Positions 44,488 to 52,882 of a stretch of DNA of 64,000 nt are shown here, piece by piece. Source of the stretch: Christiangramia sabulilitoris (GTDB taxonomy: Bacteria; Bacteroidota; Bacteroidia; Flavobacteriales; Flavobacteriaceae); the NCBI RefSeq assembly GCF_007050985.1, contig NZ_VHSF01000001.1:1240001-1304000 (forward strand). Reading direction: 5' to 3'. The notes under the pieces are model-generated. The model saw only the letters and a list, made by a program, of their open reading frames with translations. It searched no databases and was not told the origin of the DNA. Every line of letters starts with the position of its first letter. Within the stretch, counting starts at the first letter, position 1. The translations under genes were made by a program, and so were the position numbers.

Positions 44488-46902
44488 ATGAAATTATCGA
44501 AGATCATCCCCCTGATATTCCTTATGTTTTCCCTCGTTATAAATGCACAGAGTGATCTTAAAGGGAATATTGAAAATATAAATAAAGAACCGGTAGCATT
44601 TGCCAATGTAATTCTTCTAAATGCCCAGGATTCCACAAGTGTATACAAGGGTACAATTTCTGAGGAGGACGGGAGCTTTCTGCTTGAAAACGTGGCAGAC
44701 AGCACTTACCTGCTAAAAGTATCATTTGTAGGTTATGCTGAAAATTTGCGGCTAGTGAAAGTAAAAGGGGATACAAAACTTAAAACTATTAGTCTTGATG
44801 TAAGTTCAGACGCGCTGGATGAGGTAGTATTGAACGCCAGGAAGCCTACAGTGAGCCGGCAGGTGGATAGATTAATATTTGATGTGGAGAATTCTACCTT
44901 ATCCACCGGGAATACCTATGAAATCCTTAAGAGAACTCCGGGTGTGATCGTTAGCCAGGGACAGTTACTGGTCAAGAACAATGCTGCCACTGTATACATC
45001 AATGACAGAAAGGTTTACCTTACGTCTCAGGAGTTGCAGCAGTTGCTGGAAGGTTTTTCGGCAGAAAATATCAAGTCTGTAGAAGTGATCACTAACCCTC
45101 CGGCGAGGTATGATGCTGAAGGAGGTGCGATCCTTAATATCAAAACTTCTAAGAACATCTCCATTGGTTACAAAGGAAGTTTTAACGCTTCCAATACCAT
45201 CGCCGTCGTTCCCAAATATAACGTGGGAACCAGCCACTATTATAAAACCGATTGGTTGAATGTATACGCCAGTTATAATTACAGCCAGCGTGATCTTTTT
45301 AAAAGAGACGAAGGTTTTATTGAATTTTATAGACCTAACGGTAATGTGGACTCAAGGTGGCTAACAGATTTTGAAAAGGATACCGAAACCTATTCTCATA
45401 ATATCAATTCAATTCTTGATTTCACCCTTAGTGAGGTAAGTACTTTAAGTTTAAGTGCAAATATCCAGGTAAGGCCAAAATCTGAAAATGATATAAATGG
45501 TCTGACCAATATTCTGGATAGTGCGAATTCCCTCGATTCATTATTTACTACAAACAGCAGTTTGAACAGTGAAACAGATAATATTCTTCTGGCGGCAACT
45601 TATAATACAAGCCTTGGCGAAAATGCTACGCTCTCTGCCGTGGCAAATTATATAAATTATGATAATCGCCAGAGACAGGATATCATGACGGAGTATTTTG
45701 AAGATAACGGAAACTTCCTCAGAGATAATTCATTTGAAACCCTTGCCGAGCAAAATAGCAATATATACACCGGGCAAATCGATATTAGCTCGCCAATTGG
45801 AGCTTCTAATTTAGAAACCGGGATCAAGTATGCCGGTCTTAGAACCAAAAGCGGACAGGATTATTTTGATACAAATACGGGAACCAGGCAGTTTTCTCCG
45901 GATTTATCAGATTTGCTGAATTATGAAGAAGATATCTATGCGGCTTATGCCAGCCTGACCAGGGATTGGGAAAAATGGGCTTTTAAACTTGGTATTCGTG
46001 GAGAGTACACCGATGTGCAGGGAAATTCTGAAAGCTTCGGACTGGTAAATTCGCAGGATTATTTTCAATTATTTCCCACTTTTTATCTAAGCTATAATGC
46101 TTCAGATGTGCATTCTTATGGTTTGGAATACAGCCGAAGGATCAACAGACCTAGATTTGAGAATTTAAATACCTTCAGGTATTTCCTGAATGAGAATAAT
46201 TTCCAGGACGGAAATCCAGATCTGAATCCGGCAATTTCAAATATGGTCAAGTTCAGTTATGCCTACAAAAACAAGTTGTTTTTCGATATTTACTGGGACA
46301 GGGCAGAGGATGCAATTGGAAATTTACCTTTTCAGGATAACCTGAATAAGACTTTGCGCACCGTAAGTCTTAATATGAATTATTCAGAGCAGTATAGTTT
46401 TGATGTTAGCTATTATGATTATCTCACAGACTGGTGGATATTGTCTGGTTATGCATCCTTCTTTTATATGCAGGACGATTTTCCTGCACTCGAAAGTAGT
46501 GGACAGATAGTAAACAATGATGTTTTCAGCACTTATATTTCAGCAGGGAATTACCTTACTTTATCCAGGGATGGTACTTTTAGCGGGGATGTGACGGGAA
46601 TGCTCCTGCCAGATTTTGTGGTTGGCTCTTACAACTTCGAGGAAGCTCAATTTGGACTTAATTTCGGTTTAAGAAAAACCTTCTTCAATTCCAGGTTGGT
46701 GGCCACGGTAAATGTGGATGATATTTTTAATAGTATGAACGTACCTATGCGTTCTGAATATCTAAATCAAAATAACTCCTTTTTCGCTATGCCTGAATCC
46801 AGAATGTTGAGATTTGGAGTAACCTATAAGTTTGGAAATTTCAAACTGGGCGATAATAAAAGGGCGATTACGGCTGAAGAAAGTGAGCGTTTAGGCTCAT
46901 AA
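44488..46902 (+). CDS. Outer-membrane beta-barrel protein (TonB-receptor-like, OMP_b-brl_3)
   Basis: An 804-residue exported protein with a signal peptide (MKLSKIIPLIFLMFSLVINAQ). A carboxypeptidase-regulatory-like Ig domain covers about 24-105 (IENINKEPVAFANVIL, YLLKVSFVGY) and a plug domain about 125-215 (YEILKRTPGVIVSQG, SVEVITNPPARYDAEGGAILNI). A long beta-barrel follows (about 230-800) with alternating aromatic strands, ending ESRMLRFGVTYKFGNFKLGDNK. Members transport or bind unknown ligands at the outer membrane, often without a SusD partner, and none is here. The gene has its own promoter directly after the muropeptide operon. Confidence 0.92.
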   Translation: MKLSKIIPLIFLMFSLVINAQSDLKGNIENINKEPVAFANVILLNAQDSTSVYKGTISEEDGSFLLENVADSTYLLKVSFVGYAENLRLVKVKGDTKLKTISLDVSSDALDEVVLNARKPTVSRQVDRLIFDVENSTLSTGNTYEILKRTPGVIVSQGQLLVKNNAATVYINDRKVYLTSQELQQLLEGFSAENIKSVEVITNPPARYDAEGGAILNIKTSKNISIGYKGSFNASNTIAVVPKYNVGTSHYYKTDWLNVYASYNYSQRDLFKRDEGFIEFYRPNGNVDSRWLTDFEKDTETYSHNINSILDFTLSEVSTLSLSANIQVRPKSENDINGLTNILDSANSLDSLFTTNSSLNSETDNILLAATYNTSLGENATLSAVANYINYDNRQRQDIMTEYFEDNGNFLRDNSFETLAEQNSNIYTGQIDISSPIGASNLETGIKYAGLRTKSGQDYFDTNTGTRQFSPDLSDLLNYEEDIYAAYASLTRDWEKWAFKLGIRGEYTDVQGNSESFGLVNSQDYFQLFPTFYLSYNASDVHSYGLEYSRRINRPRFENLNTFRYFLNENNFQDGNPDLNPAISNMVKFSYAYKNKLFFDIYWDRAEDAIGNLPFQDNLNKTLRTVSLNMNYSEQYSFDVSYYDYLTDWWILSGYASFFYMQDDFPALESSGQIVNNDVFSTYISAGNYLTLSRDGTFSGDVTGMLLPDFVVGSYNFEEAQFGLNFGLRKTFFNSRLVATVNVDDIFNSMNVPMRSEYLNQNNSFFAMPESRMLRFGVTYKFGNFKLGDNKRAITAEESERLGS

Positions 46903-46956
46903 GATCAATAAATTAGCTGTGTGAAGAACTAATTTTCAGGCATTAGAATTATTTAG

Positions 46957-46964
46957 TAATTTTG
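46957..46964 (+). promoter_or_regulatory. -7 element for dus
   Basis: TAATTTTG matches TAnnTTTG, 20 bp before the TTG start codon of the dihydrouridine synthase gene. Confidence 0.45.
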
Positions 46965-46984
46965 CGACCTGAAAAACAGCAGCT

Positions 46985-47977
46985 TTGGCAAAAATTGGAA
47001 ATATAGATGTAGGAGACTTCCCGTTGCTTTTGGCACCGATGGAAGATGTGAGTGATCCGCCATTCCGTGCACTTTGCAAGGAACAGGGAGCAGATGTGGT
47101 ATATACAGAATTTATCTCTTCTGAAGGGCTTATTCGCGACGCCGCGAAAAGCACCATGAAACTTGATATTTACGAAAAAGAACGTCCGGTTGGAATCCAG
47201 ATCTTTGGAGCCAACCTGGAATCCATGCTGCAATCTGTGGAGATCGTTGAGAAATCAGGGCCAGATATTATTGATATCAACTTTGGTTGCCCGGTAAAGA
47301 AAGTGGTTTCCAAAGGAGCAGGAGCTGGTATTCTTAAGGATATAGACCTTATGGTTTCGTTGACCAAGGCTATGGTAGAATACACCAAACTACCTATTAC
47401 GGTGAAGACCAGGTTGGGATGGGATCACGATTCCATTAAGATCGTTGAAGTCGCAGAAAGACTCCAGGATGTAGGTTGCCAGGCCATATCCATTCATGGC
47501 AGGACCAGGGCGCAGATGTATAAAGGCGAAGCCGACTGGGCTCCAATCGCCGAGGTTAAGAATAATCCCCGTATGCATATTCCTGTATTTGGAAACGGAG
47601 ATGTCGATTCACCTGAGCGCGCCGTAGAAATGCGCGATAAGTTCGGGCTTGATGGCGCTATGATTGGAAGAGCCAGCATAGGTTACCCATGGTTTTTCAG
47701 GGAAGTAAAACACTTTTTTAATACCGGCGAACATATGGCACCACCAACCCTGGAAGAACGGGTGGATGCAGCCAGAAGGCACCTGCAAATGGCTATCGAC
47801 TGGAAGGGAGAGCGTTTAGGGGTTTTTGAAACCCGTCGTCATTATACCAATTACTTTAAAGGTATTCCGCACTTCAAGGAATATCGAATGAAGATGGTCA
47901 CCAGCGATGATTCTATAGATGTATTCAAAGCATTTGATGAGGTAGAACGTGAATTTGCCGGTTACGAATTCGCTTAA
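46985..47977 (+). CDS. dusB: tRNA-dihydrouridine synthase
   Basis: A 330-residue FMN enzyme reducing specific uridines in tRNA D-loops. Family motifs: LLLAPMEDVSDPPFR near residue 14, YTEFISSEGL, DINFGCPVKKVV with the catalytic Cys near 102, HGRTRAQMYKG, and GDVDSPERA. DusB is the best subgroup guess. The start is a TTG at 46985 (MAKIGNIDVGDFPLLL), which matches homologous starts better than any ATG in frame. Its stop shares TTAA with the convergent LolE-like permease gene. Confidence 0.94.
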   Translation: MAKIGNIDVGDFPLLLAPMEDVSDPPFRALCKEQGADVVYTEFISSEGLIRDAAKSTMKLDIYEKERPVGIQIFGANLESMLQSVEIVEKSGPDIIDINFGCPVKKVVSKGAGAGILKDIDLMVSLTKAMVEYTKLPITVKTRLGWDHDSIKIVEVAERLQDVGCQAISIHGRTRAQMYKGEADWAPIAEVKNNPRMHIPVFGNGDVDSPERAVEMRDKFGLDGAMIGRASIGYPWFFREVKHFFNTGEHMAPPTLEERVDAARRHLQMAIDWKGERLGVFETRRHYTNYFKGIPHFKEYRMKMVTSDDSIDVFKAFDEVEREFAGYEFA

Positions 47978-49176
47978 GCGAGGGCTTTTTTACTTCTTCC
48001 GGCTGCGATATAAGATGCGATCAAGCCAAGGGTGAAAATCGTTATAAGGACTATCAAAATATTTTCCACCTTCATTTGTACAGGATAGGGAAGACTTGGT
48101 GTGATCATCACCAGGTCATAATTCATTTGTAGCAGGATAAGAATTATAGCGAAACTAAGGCCTATAACCCCGCCAAGACCGGTCATTAACATACCCTGAA
48201 GGAAAAAGATATTCTTGATCTGGTTAGGCGTAGCGCCAAGGCTGTAAAGTGTTTTAATATTCTCCCGCTTATCCAGGATCATTACGATAATAGAACCTAC
48301 CACGTTAAAAAGGGCTATGGTTAATACCAAAGTAAAGATGAGGTAAACGAAGAGATTTTCAGAATTCAGCATCTTATTCAAAGCATCATTCAGCTCTGCC
48401 CGGGTTTTTATAATAGCATTACCTTCGAAAATAACATTGATTTTTTCTGCTACTTCCGCTAGGTCAGCTTCAGGGGTAAGTTTAAATTCAATAGCCGAAA
48501 ATTCAGTTTCTTCCATATCCAGTAGTTCTCTGGCATAATTGATATGGGTAAATACATATTTATCGTCTAATTCTTCATTAACGCTGTAAATACCGCTTAC
48601 AATAGCTTGTTTCGCCCTGAAAGCATCCTGAAGATTGGTCATGTTTATCGCAGCCTTCCCGGGTTTAGGCACCATGATCTTCAGAAGATTTTGATAATTA
48701 AAGGTACCTACATCCAGCAATCTTGAAAGACCGTTTCCGATGACTACCTGCGGTTCACTACTGGTAAGCCAGGTGCCGAATACGATCGCGCTGTCTATTT
48801 GATTTACCCGCCGGTAGTTTTCATCCACCCCTTTGATATAAGCAGGATTGGTTTTGGATTTGTAACTTAAAATGACCCTTTCTTCAATAATCTTACTAAA
48901 ATTAATCACCTCAGGGATCTGTTGAATTTCGGCTAATTGTTCTTCAGATACATTCAGGACCTTTCCCTGTGCGGGAATAGCCTTTAGATCGGGATCAAAT
49001 TCATTCGAAAAAGAAAGACTGAAATCTCTAAGTCCAGAAAACCCGCTCAGTACTATAAATAGGGAAAAGGCTCCGGCAAACACTCCAATCGCGGCAATGA
49101 TCGTAATGATATTGATCGCATTGCTTTTGCTCTTGGTAAATAAATACCTTTTGGCGATATAGAGCGGGAACTTCAA
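47974..49176 (-). CDS. LolC/LolE-type ABC transporter permease (FtsX-like)
   Basis: A 400-residue permease with four transmembrane segments: one N-terminal (about 22-46) and three C-terminal (about 270-300, 325-352, 370-392) bracketing a periplasmic MacB_PCD-like domain. The start MKFPLYIAKRYLFTKSKSNAINIITIIA is typical of LolCE. In gram-negative bacteria LolCDE extracts lipoproteins from the inner membrane, and this phylum has many lipoproteins. The partner ATPase gene is not adjacent. It starts 1 bp after the rbfA stop, so the two form an operon. Confidence 0.92.
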   Translation of the reverse strand: MKFPLYIAKRYLFTKSKSNAINIITIIAAIGVFAGAFSLFIVLSGFSGLRDFSLSFSNEFDPDLKAIPAQGKVLNVSEEQLAEIQQIPEVINFSKIIEERVILSYKSKTNPAYIKGVDENYRRVNQIDSAIVFGTWLTSSEPQVVIGNGLSRLLDVGTFNYQNLLKIMVPKPGKAAINMTNLQDAFRAKQAIVSGIYSVNEELDDKYVFTHINYARELLDMEETEFSAIEFKLTPEADLAEVAEKINVIFEGNAIIKTRAELNDALNKMLNSENLFVYLIFTLVLTIALFNVVGSIIVMILDKRENIKTLYSLGATPNQIKNIFFLQGMLMTGLGGVIGLSFAIILILLQMNYDLVMITPSLPYPVQMKVENILIVLITIFTLGLIASYIAAGRSKKALA

Positions 49177-49177
49177 A

Positions 49178-49573
49178 TTAAGATTTTTTCCTCTTGTCTA
49201 AAAGATCGGGATTAGCCACAGGATCTTCTTTGCCTTTGATAGATTTTTCGATGCCATCGATATATTCGAGCGAATCATCTATGTAAAAGCTAAGATCGGG
49301 CATCTTTCTAAGCTGGTGCCTGGTACGCTGGGCGATCTCATGTTTGATCTGTGATTTATTCTCATTGATCTCTTCGATCACCTCTGCCTGGTGTTTCGAA
49401 GGGAAAATGCTTACATACGCTTTGGCGATAGAAAGGTCTGTAGTTACTCTAACTTTAGAAACAGAAACAAGAATTCCCGTTCTGCCGCTGTCTCTTAAAG
49501 AATTCTGTAGGACATCAGCCAGATCCTTCTGCAATAATCCACCTATCTTTTTTTGTCTGTTTGTTTCTTCCAT
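49178..49573 (-). CDS. rbfA: Ribosome-binding factor A
   Basis: A 131-residue RbfA homologue needed for late 16S rRNA maturation in the 30S subunit. It shows the family start (TNRQKKIGGLLQKDLADVL), the core ILVSVSKVRVTTDLSIAKAYVSIFP, and the RHQLRKMPDLSFYIDDS motif near residue 90, with a basic C-terminal tail. Together with YbeY, LepA and MnmG it adds to the translation-maturation content of the region. It is the first gene of a two-gene operon with the LolE-like permease. Confidence 0.95.
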   Translation of the reverse strand: MEETNRQKKIGGLLQKDLADVLQNSLRDSGRTGILVSVSKVRVTTDLSIAKAYVSIFPSKHQAEVIEEINENKSQIKHEIAQRTRHQLRKMPDLSFYIDDSLEYIDGIEKSIKGKEDPVANPDLLDKRKKS

Positions 49574-49674
49574 GCTACAAAAGTAAAATTTTTAACTGTC
49601 ATTTATCTTCATATAAATGAATTTGAATCATATATCATTATTTATTGATATTTGTTTTACTAATTTGAAGATAC

Positions 49675-50073
49675 ATGAGGAGAATAGAACATATAGGAAT
49701 CGCGGTAAAAGACCTGGAAGCGGCCAATAAAACCTACAAAGCTGTTTTAGGAGCTGAACATTATAAGACTGAAACGGTGGAAAGCGAAGGAGTGTCTACT
49801 TCTTTTTTTAAAATTGGAGAAAGCAAGATAGAATTGCTGGCAGCTACACGAGCTGATAGTCCGGTGGCGAAATTTATTGAAAAGAGGGGAGAAGGGATAC
49901 ACCATATGGCCTTTTACGTAGATGATATTAAAGCTGAAATAGAACGACTTAAAGGAGAGGGATTTAGATTGCTTAACGAACAACCTAAACCCGGAGCCGA
50001 TAATAAAATCGTTGCGTTTATGCATCCAAAAGATGCTAATGGCGTGCTGGTGGAGCTATGTCAGGAAAAATAG
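49675..50073 (+). CDS. mce: Methylmalonyl-CoA epimerase
   Basis: A 132-residue glyoxalase-fold (VOC) protein converting (S)- and (R)-methylmalonyl-CoA, linking propionyl-CoA or odd-chain metabolism with the TCA cycle via the mutase. Metal-binding residues are visible: His6 (RIEHIG), Glu in KIELLAA near 62, His in GIHHMAFYVDD near 83 and the C-terminal Glu (VLVELCQ). Length is typical. No mutase gene is in the window. tRNA follows 67 bp downstream. Confidence 0.94.
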   Translation: MRRIEHIGIAVKDLEAANKTYKAVLGAEHYKTETVESEGVSTSFFKIGESKIELLAATRADSPVAKFIEKRGEGIHHMAFYVDDIKAEIERLKGEGFRLLNEQPKPGADNKIVAFMHPKDANGVLVELCQEK

Positions 50074-50084
50074 GAATATTTTTG

Positions 50085-50116
50085 TTTGGTGCATAAGTTG
50101 CAATTATCTAAATTTG
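50085..50116 (+). promoter_or_regulatory. Promoter of the CAU tRNA
   Basis: TTTG (50085-50088), 20 bp, then TAAATTTG (50109-50116) match the flavobacterial promoter; the tRNA begins 25 bp later. Confidence 0.65.
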
Positions 50117-50140
50117 CGCTCGCGATACCAATATGTATCC

Positions 50141-50214
50141 GGTCCCATAGCTCAGTTGGTTAGAGCACCTGACTCATAATCAGGTGGTCCCTGGTTCGAG
50201 CCCAGGTGGGACCA
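50141..50214 (+). tRNA. tRNA with CAU anticodon (probably tRNA-Ile2; elongator Met possible)
   Basis: The 74-nt cloverleaf has acceptor GGTCCCA/TGGGACC, anticodon loop CTCATAA and discriminator A. C4-G69 and C5-G68 pairs in the acceptor stem match the elements that the lysidine synthetase TilS uses to select tRNA-Ile2 (elongator Met in E. coli has U4-A69 and A5-U68). That favours Ile2 read as AUA after lysidine modification. It is not initiator Met, which would need a mismatch at 1-72. CCA is not encoded. Confidence 0.9.
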
Positions 50215-50221
50215 CGAAGAA

Positions 50222-50250
50222 AAACCTGCTTTTTTAAGCAGGTTTTTTTT
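50222..50250 (+). terminator. Terminator after the CAU tRNA
   Basis: AAACCTGCTT (50222-50231) pairs with AAGCAGGTTT (50236-50245), followed by a T run. Confidence 0.92.
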
Positions 50251-50270
50251 ATTCTATTTAATGGGCGAGA

Positions 50271-50313
50271 AGTTTATCCTGAGCGGAGTCGAAGGAAGCC
50301 CAGGTGGGACCAC
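50271..50313 (+). repeat. Palindromic repeat abutting a duplicated tRNA 3' end
   Basis: AGTTTATCCTGAGCGGAGTC plus GAAGGA (50271-50296) is an imperfect palindrome with TCCT and AGGA ends, of a type I recall as dispersed in Bacteroidota genomes. It directly precedes a 17-bp exact copy (50297-50313) of the tRNA 3' end (50199-50215: AGCCCAGGTGGGACCAC). This parallels the tRNA-Cys copies at 18.4 kb. Confidence 0.75.
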
Positions 50314-50323
50314 AGGTAAACAG

Positions 50324-50350
50324 AAGCCTTGCAGAGATGCAGGGCTTTTT
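50324..50350 (+). terminator. Second terminator after the duplicated tRNA end
   Basis: AAGCCTTGCA (50324-50333) pairs with TGCAGGGCTT (50338-50347), followed by T residues. From about 50351 to 50820 I see only short decayed-looking frames and no gene I can support. Confidence 0.7.
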
Positions 50351-50820
50351 ATTATGCTTAATATATGCTCCTTTAATTTATTAAAATCCTGAATTACGAA
50401 AGGCTTTAAAAGAAAGGTAATAATCACCCCTGAACGAAGCTGATAAATTTATGGAAAGGGTTCAACAATTGCTAAAATACTGCCGGTTTGAAAATAAGCT
50501 GTTATCTTACCTTAAATTCTATAGTGATTAGAAAAAAATTAAGGCTTATTTGTTGAATGGAAATCACTAATTCTATAAATTTGAGAAGTGATTGGTATTT
50601 AGACCAATAGGTTGGGTTACCAATAAATATCAGGCTCCTTTTTTTATTTGAAAAACTTTGATGCTATTTATTACGTATATTTTAGGAAAGTGAGACTTCT
50701 AAGCGATAACTTTCATCAGTAAAAAGATGCGCAATCGTGTTAAAATCTTACTTTAGCGCCATATACTATTGTAAAATATTGAAAATAAAGTCTTTGACTA
50801 AAAACGCTAACCGATTATCA

Positions 50821-51096
50821 ATGAGGCAACTTAGAACTATATTGCTTGCGTTGACTCTAATTCTAGGGGTTTCGATTACGTCTTTTTCTCAAAAAAATGG
50901 CCCGCCGGCGCCTACTGAAAAGCGGCATAAAGGACCGCCTTGTGATCCCGGTACTTCCGGTAATGGTAGCGGTAACGGGCAGGGTGTTCCTCCGCCACCC
51001 GGGCTTTGTTTACCCATAGATGACTATGTCTATCTTTTAATGGCTGTGGGAGTGATGTACGGTTGTTATAAGGTGAGGAAGTTCGAGATTACCTAA
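50821..51096 (+). CDS. Small secreted protein with PID-CTERM-like C-terminal sorting signal
   Basis: A 91-residue protein. A signal peptide (MRQLRTILLALTLILGVSITSFSQ) is followed by a low-complexity Pro/Gly/Asn linker (about 30-62) and a C-terminal module LPIDDYVYLLMAVGVMYGCYKVRKF: a PID motif, a hydrophobic span and a basic end. That tripartite arrangement is the layout of bacterial C-terminal sorting tags; I recall it annotated as PID-CTERM in flavobacteria. The function and sorting enzyme are unknown. The frame extends to 50737, but the ATG at 50821 places the signal peptide correctly. It ends in a four-base CTAA overlap with riboflavin synthase. Confidence 0.75.
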   Translation: MRQLRTILLALTLILGVSITSFSQKNGPPAPTEKRHKGPPCDPGTSGNGSGNGQGVPPPPGLCLPIDDYVYLLMAVGVMYGCYKVRKFEIT

Positions 51097-51680
51097 GCTA
51101 CTTCCGTAATCCTTTTTACATATTTTCCTATAACATCAAATTCCAGATTCACAATATCTCCTTCTTTGAGATTTTTAAATGTGGTGTGCTCATACGTGTA
51201 AGGTATAATAGCTACACTAAATTCGTCCTTTTTGGAATTCACTACCGTTAAACTAACCCCGTTAACCGTTATCGATCCTTTTTCTATAGTGATATTACCA
51301 ATAGCAGGATCATATTTAAAAGTAAATTCCCAGCTGCCATTAGCCTCTATAATTCTTTTGCATGATGCTGTCTGGTCTACATGACCCTGGACTATATGTC
51401 CATCGAGCCGGTCTCCCAGCTTCATGCCGCGTTCAAGATTTACGGGATCTCCGGTTGCAAGGGAACCCAGGTTGGTTTTATCCAGTGTTTCCTTCACTGC
51501 GGTTATAGTATATTCGTCACCATTTATAGAAACTACGGTTAAACAGGTTCCATTATGAGCTATACTTTGATCTATCTTTAGTTCCGGCGTCATTTTTGCC
51601 TTTACCGTAATATCCAGATTACTACCCGATTTGCTAAGATTGGTGATTTTTCCTATTTCTTCTACGATCCCTGTGAACAT
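51093..51680 (-). CDS. ribE: Riboflavin synthase, alpha subunit
   Basis: A 195-residue enzyme that dismutates two 6,7-dimethyl-8-ribityllumazines to riboflavin and 5-amino-6-ribitylaminouracil. It begins MFTGIVEEIGKI and contains duplicated lumazine-binding halves: AHNGTCLTVVSI with ERGMKLGDRLDGHIVQGHVD, and a second GVSLTVVNS segment near 145. It is a single gene without a visible FMN riboswitch in the 60-bp leader. The four-base stop overlap with the small sorted protein leaves no terminator between them. Confidence 0.97.
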   Translation of the reverse strand: MFTGIVEEIGKITNLSKSGSNLDITVKAKMTPELKIDQSIAHNGTCLTVVSINGDEYTITAVKETLDKTNLGSLATGDPVNLERGMKLGDRLDGHIVQGHVDQTASCKRIIEANGSWEFTFKYDPAIGNITIEKGSITVNGVSLTVVNSKKDEFSVAIIPYTYEHTTFKNLKEGDIVNLEFDVIGKYVKRITEVA

Positions 51681-51699
51681 TCCTTTCTATAATAATGGT

Positions 51700-51707
51700 T
51701 ACATTTG
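51700..51707 (+). promoter_or_regulatory. -7 element for pdxA
   Basis: TACATTTG matches TAnnTTTG, 34 bp before the pdxA ATG, in the short divergent gap with ribE. Confidence 0.5.
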
Positions 51708-51741
51708 TGTGTAAAATTAAAATATTATATCGGGAAACTTT

Positions 51742-52788
51742 ATGAAACAGGCCGAAATGATCAAATTAGGAATTAGTATTGGTGATCTTAATGGAATTGG
51801 AAGTGAAATTGTACTTAAAACCTTTGATGATTCCAGGATGCTGGATTTTTGTACCCCGATTATCTTCGCGAATTCCAAGATCCTCAATTTCCTAAAAAAG
51901 CAATATAAATTATCTGTTCATCTCCAGGTAATCGACCATCCGGCCAACGCTGTGGATGGAAAAGTTAACGTAGTAAATGTCTGGAAGGAGAACGTAAATA
52001 TTAATTTTGGTGAAGAAGATCCGGAGATTGGTAAATTCGCTTTCAGATCACTGGAAGCTGCAACAGCCTCACTGAAAAAAGATGAAATAGATGTCCTGGT
52101 GACAGCTCCTATTAATAAGGCTACCATCCAATCTGATAGTTTCAGCTTTCCGGGTCATACAGATTACCTGGCCAGGGAACTTGGCGGCGAAAGCCTGATG
52201 TTAATGATCACAGATAATTTGAAAGTAGGACTGTTAACAGATCATGTTGCCCTTAAAGATATCGCGAACGTTATTACCCCTGAATTGATCATTAAAAAGA
52301 TCAAAATTATACAGGAAACCCTTAAAAGTGATTTCAGGGTTAGAAAGCCTAAAATTGCCGTTTTGGGTATTAACCCGCATAGTGGCGATAATGGACTCAT
52401 AGGGAAAGAGGACGAAGAAGTTTTAAAACCTACCATCAAAAGACTAAGAGATAAAGGAGACCTGGTTTTTGGACCGTATGCGGCAGATAGTTTCTTTGGC
52501 ACCAAGAACTACAAGAATTTTGATGCGGTGATCGCATCTTACCATGACCAGGGTCTTATCCCTTTTAAAACGCTATCCTTTGGGATGGGCGTGAATTTTA
52601 CAGCCGGTCTTAATAGGGTAAGGACTTCGCCAGATCATGGTACAGCTTTCGAGATCGCGGGTAAAAATGAAGCGAATATCAATTCTTTTAAAGAAGCCGT
52701 TTTTAAGGGAATAGAAATCTTTAAAGCAAGAAAAGAATATAAAGATCTCACCGAAAATCAGCTGCAAAAACAGGGTAGGAAGATATAA
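51742..52788 (+). CDS. pdxA: 4-hydroxythreonine-4-phosphate dehydrogenase
   Basis: A 348-residue NAD-dependent dehydrogenase of the DXP-dependent pyridoxal 5'-phosphate pathway. Recognisable parts are GISIGDLNGIGSEIVLKTF at the start, the metal ligand His in FSFPGHTDYLARE near 138, GINPHSGDNGLIGKED near 210, and the later HDQGLIPFK and TSPDHGTAFEIAG segments that bind substrate and metal. An alternative ATG at 51757 (MIKLGIS) is possible. No other PLP-pathway gene is adjacent. Confidence 0.96.
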   Translation: MKQAEMIKLGISIGDLNGIGSEIVLKTFDDSRMLDFCTPIIFANSKILNFLKKQYKLSVHLQVIDHPANAVDGKVNVVNVWKENVNINFGEEDPEIGKFAFRSLEAATASLKKDEIDVLVTAPINKATIQSDSFSFPGHTDYLARELGGESLMLMITDNLKVGLLTDHVALKDIANVITPELIIKKIKIIQETLKSDFRVRKPKIAVLGINPHSGDNGLIGKEDEEVLKPTIKRLRDKGDLVFGPYAADSFFGTKNYKNFDAVIASYHDQGLIPFKTLSFGMGVNFTAGLNRVRTSPDHGTAFEIAGKNEANINSFKEAVFKGIEIFKARKEYKDLTENQLQKQGRKI

Positions 52789-52831
52789 ACATAAATTTGT
52801 TTATAAAAAGAACATAATTAATTAATTTTTA

Positions 52832-52839
52832 TATCTTTG
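52832..52839 (+). promoter_or_regulatory. -7 element of the DUF177-rpmF-fabH cluster
   Basis: TATCTTTG, with downstream CACCC, matches TAnnTTTG and lies 43 bp before the DUF177 start. No -33 TTG at good spacing. Confidence 0.5.
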
Positions 52840-52882
52840 CACCCGCCTTAACGGAAACGTGGGCACTCAAAACTGTGGAGAA

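Noticed and set aside
50398-50530. Possible degraded gene after the CAU tRNA (frame containing MERVQQLLKYCRF)
   Set aside because: Only about 26 codons before a stop, no family recognised and no supporting context.
51681-51741. FMN riboswitch upstream of riboflavin synthase
   Set aside because: The gap to pdxA is only about 60 bp and shows no RFN element structure.
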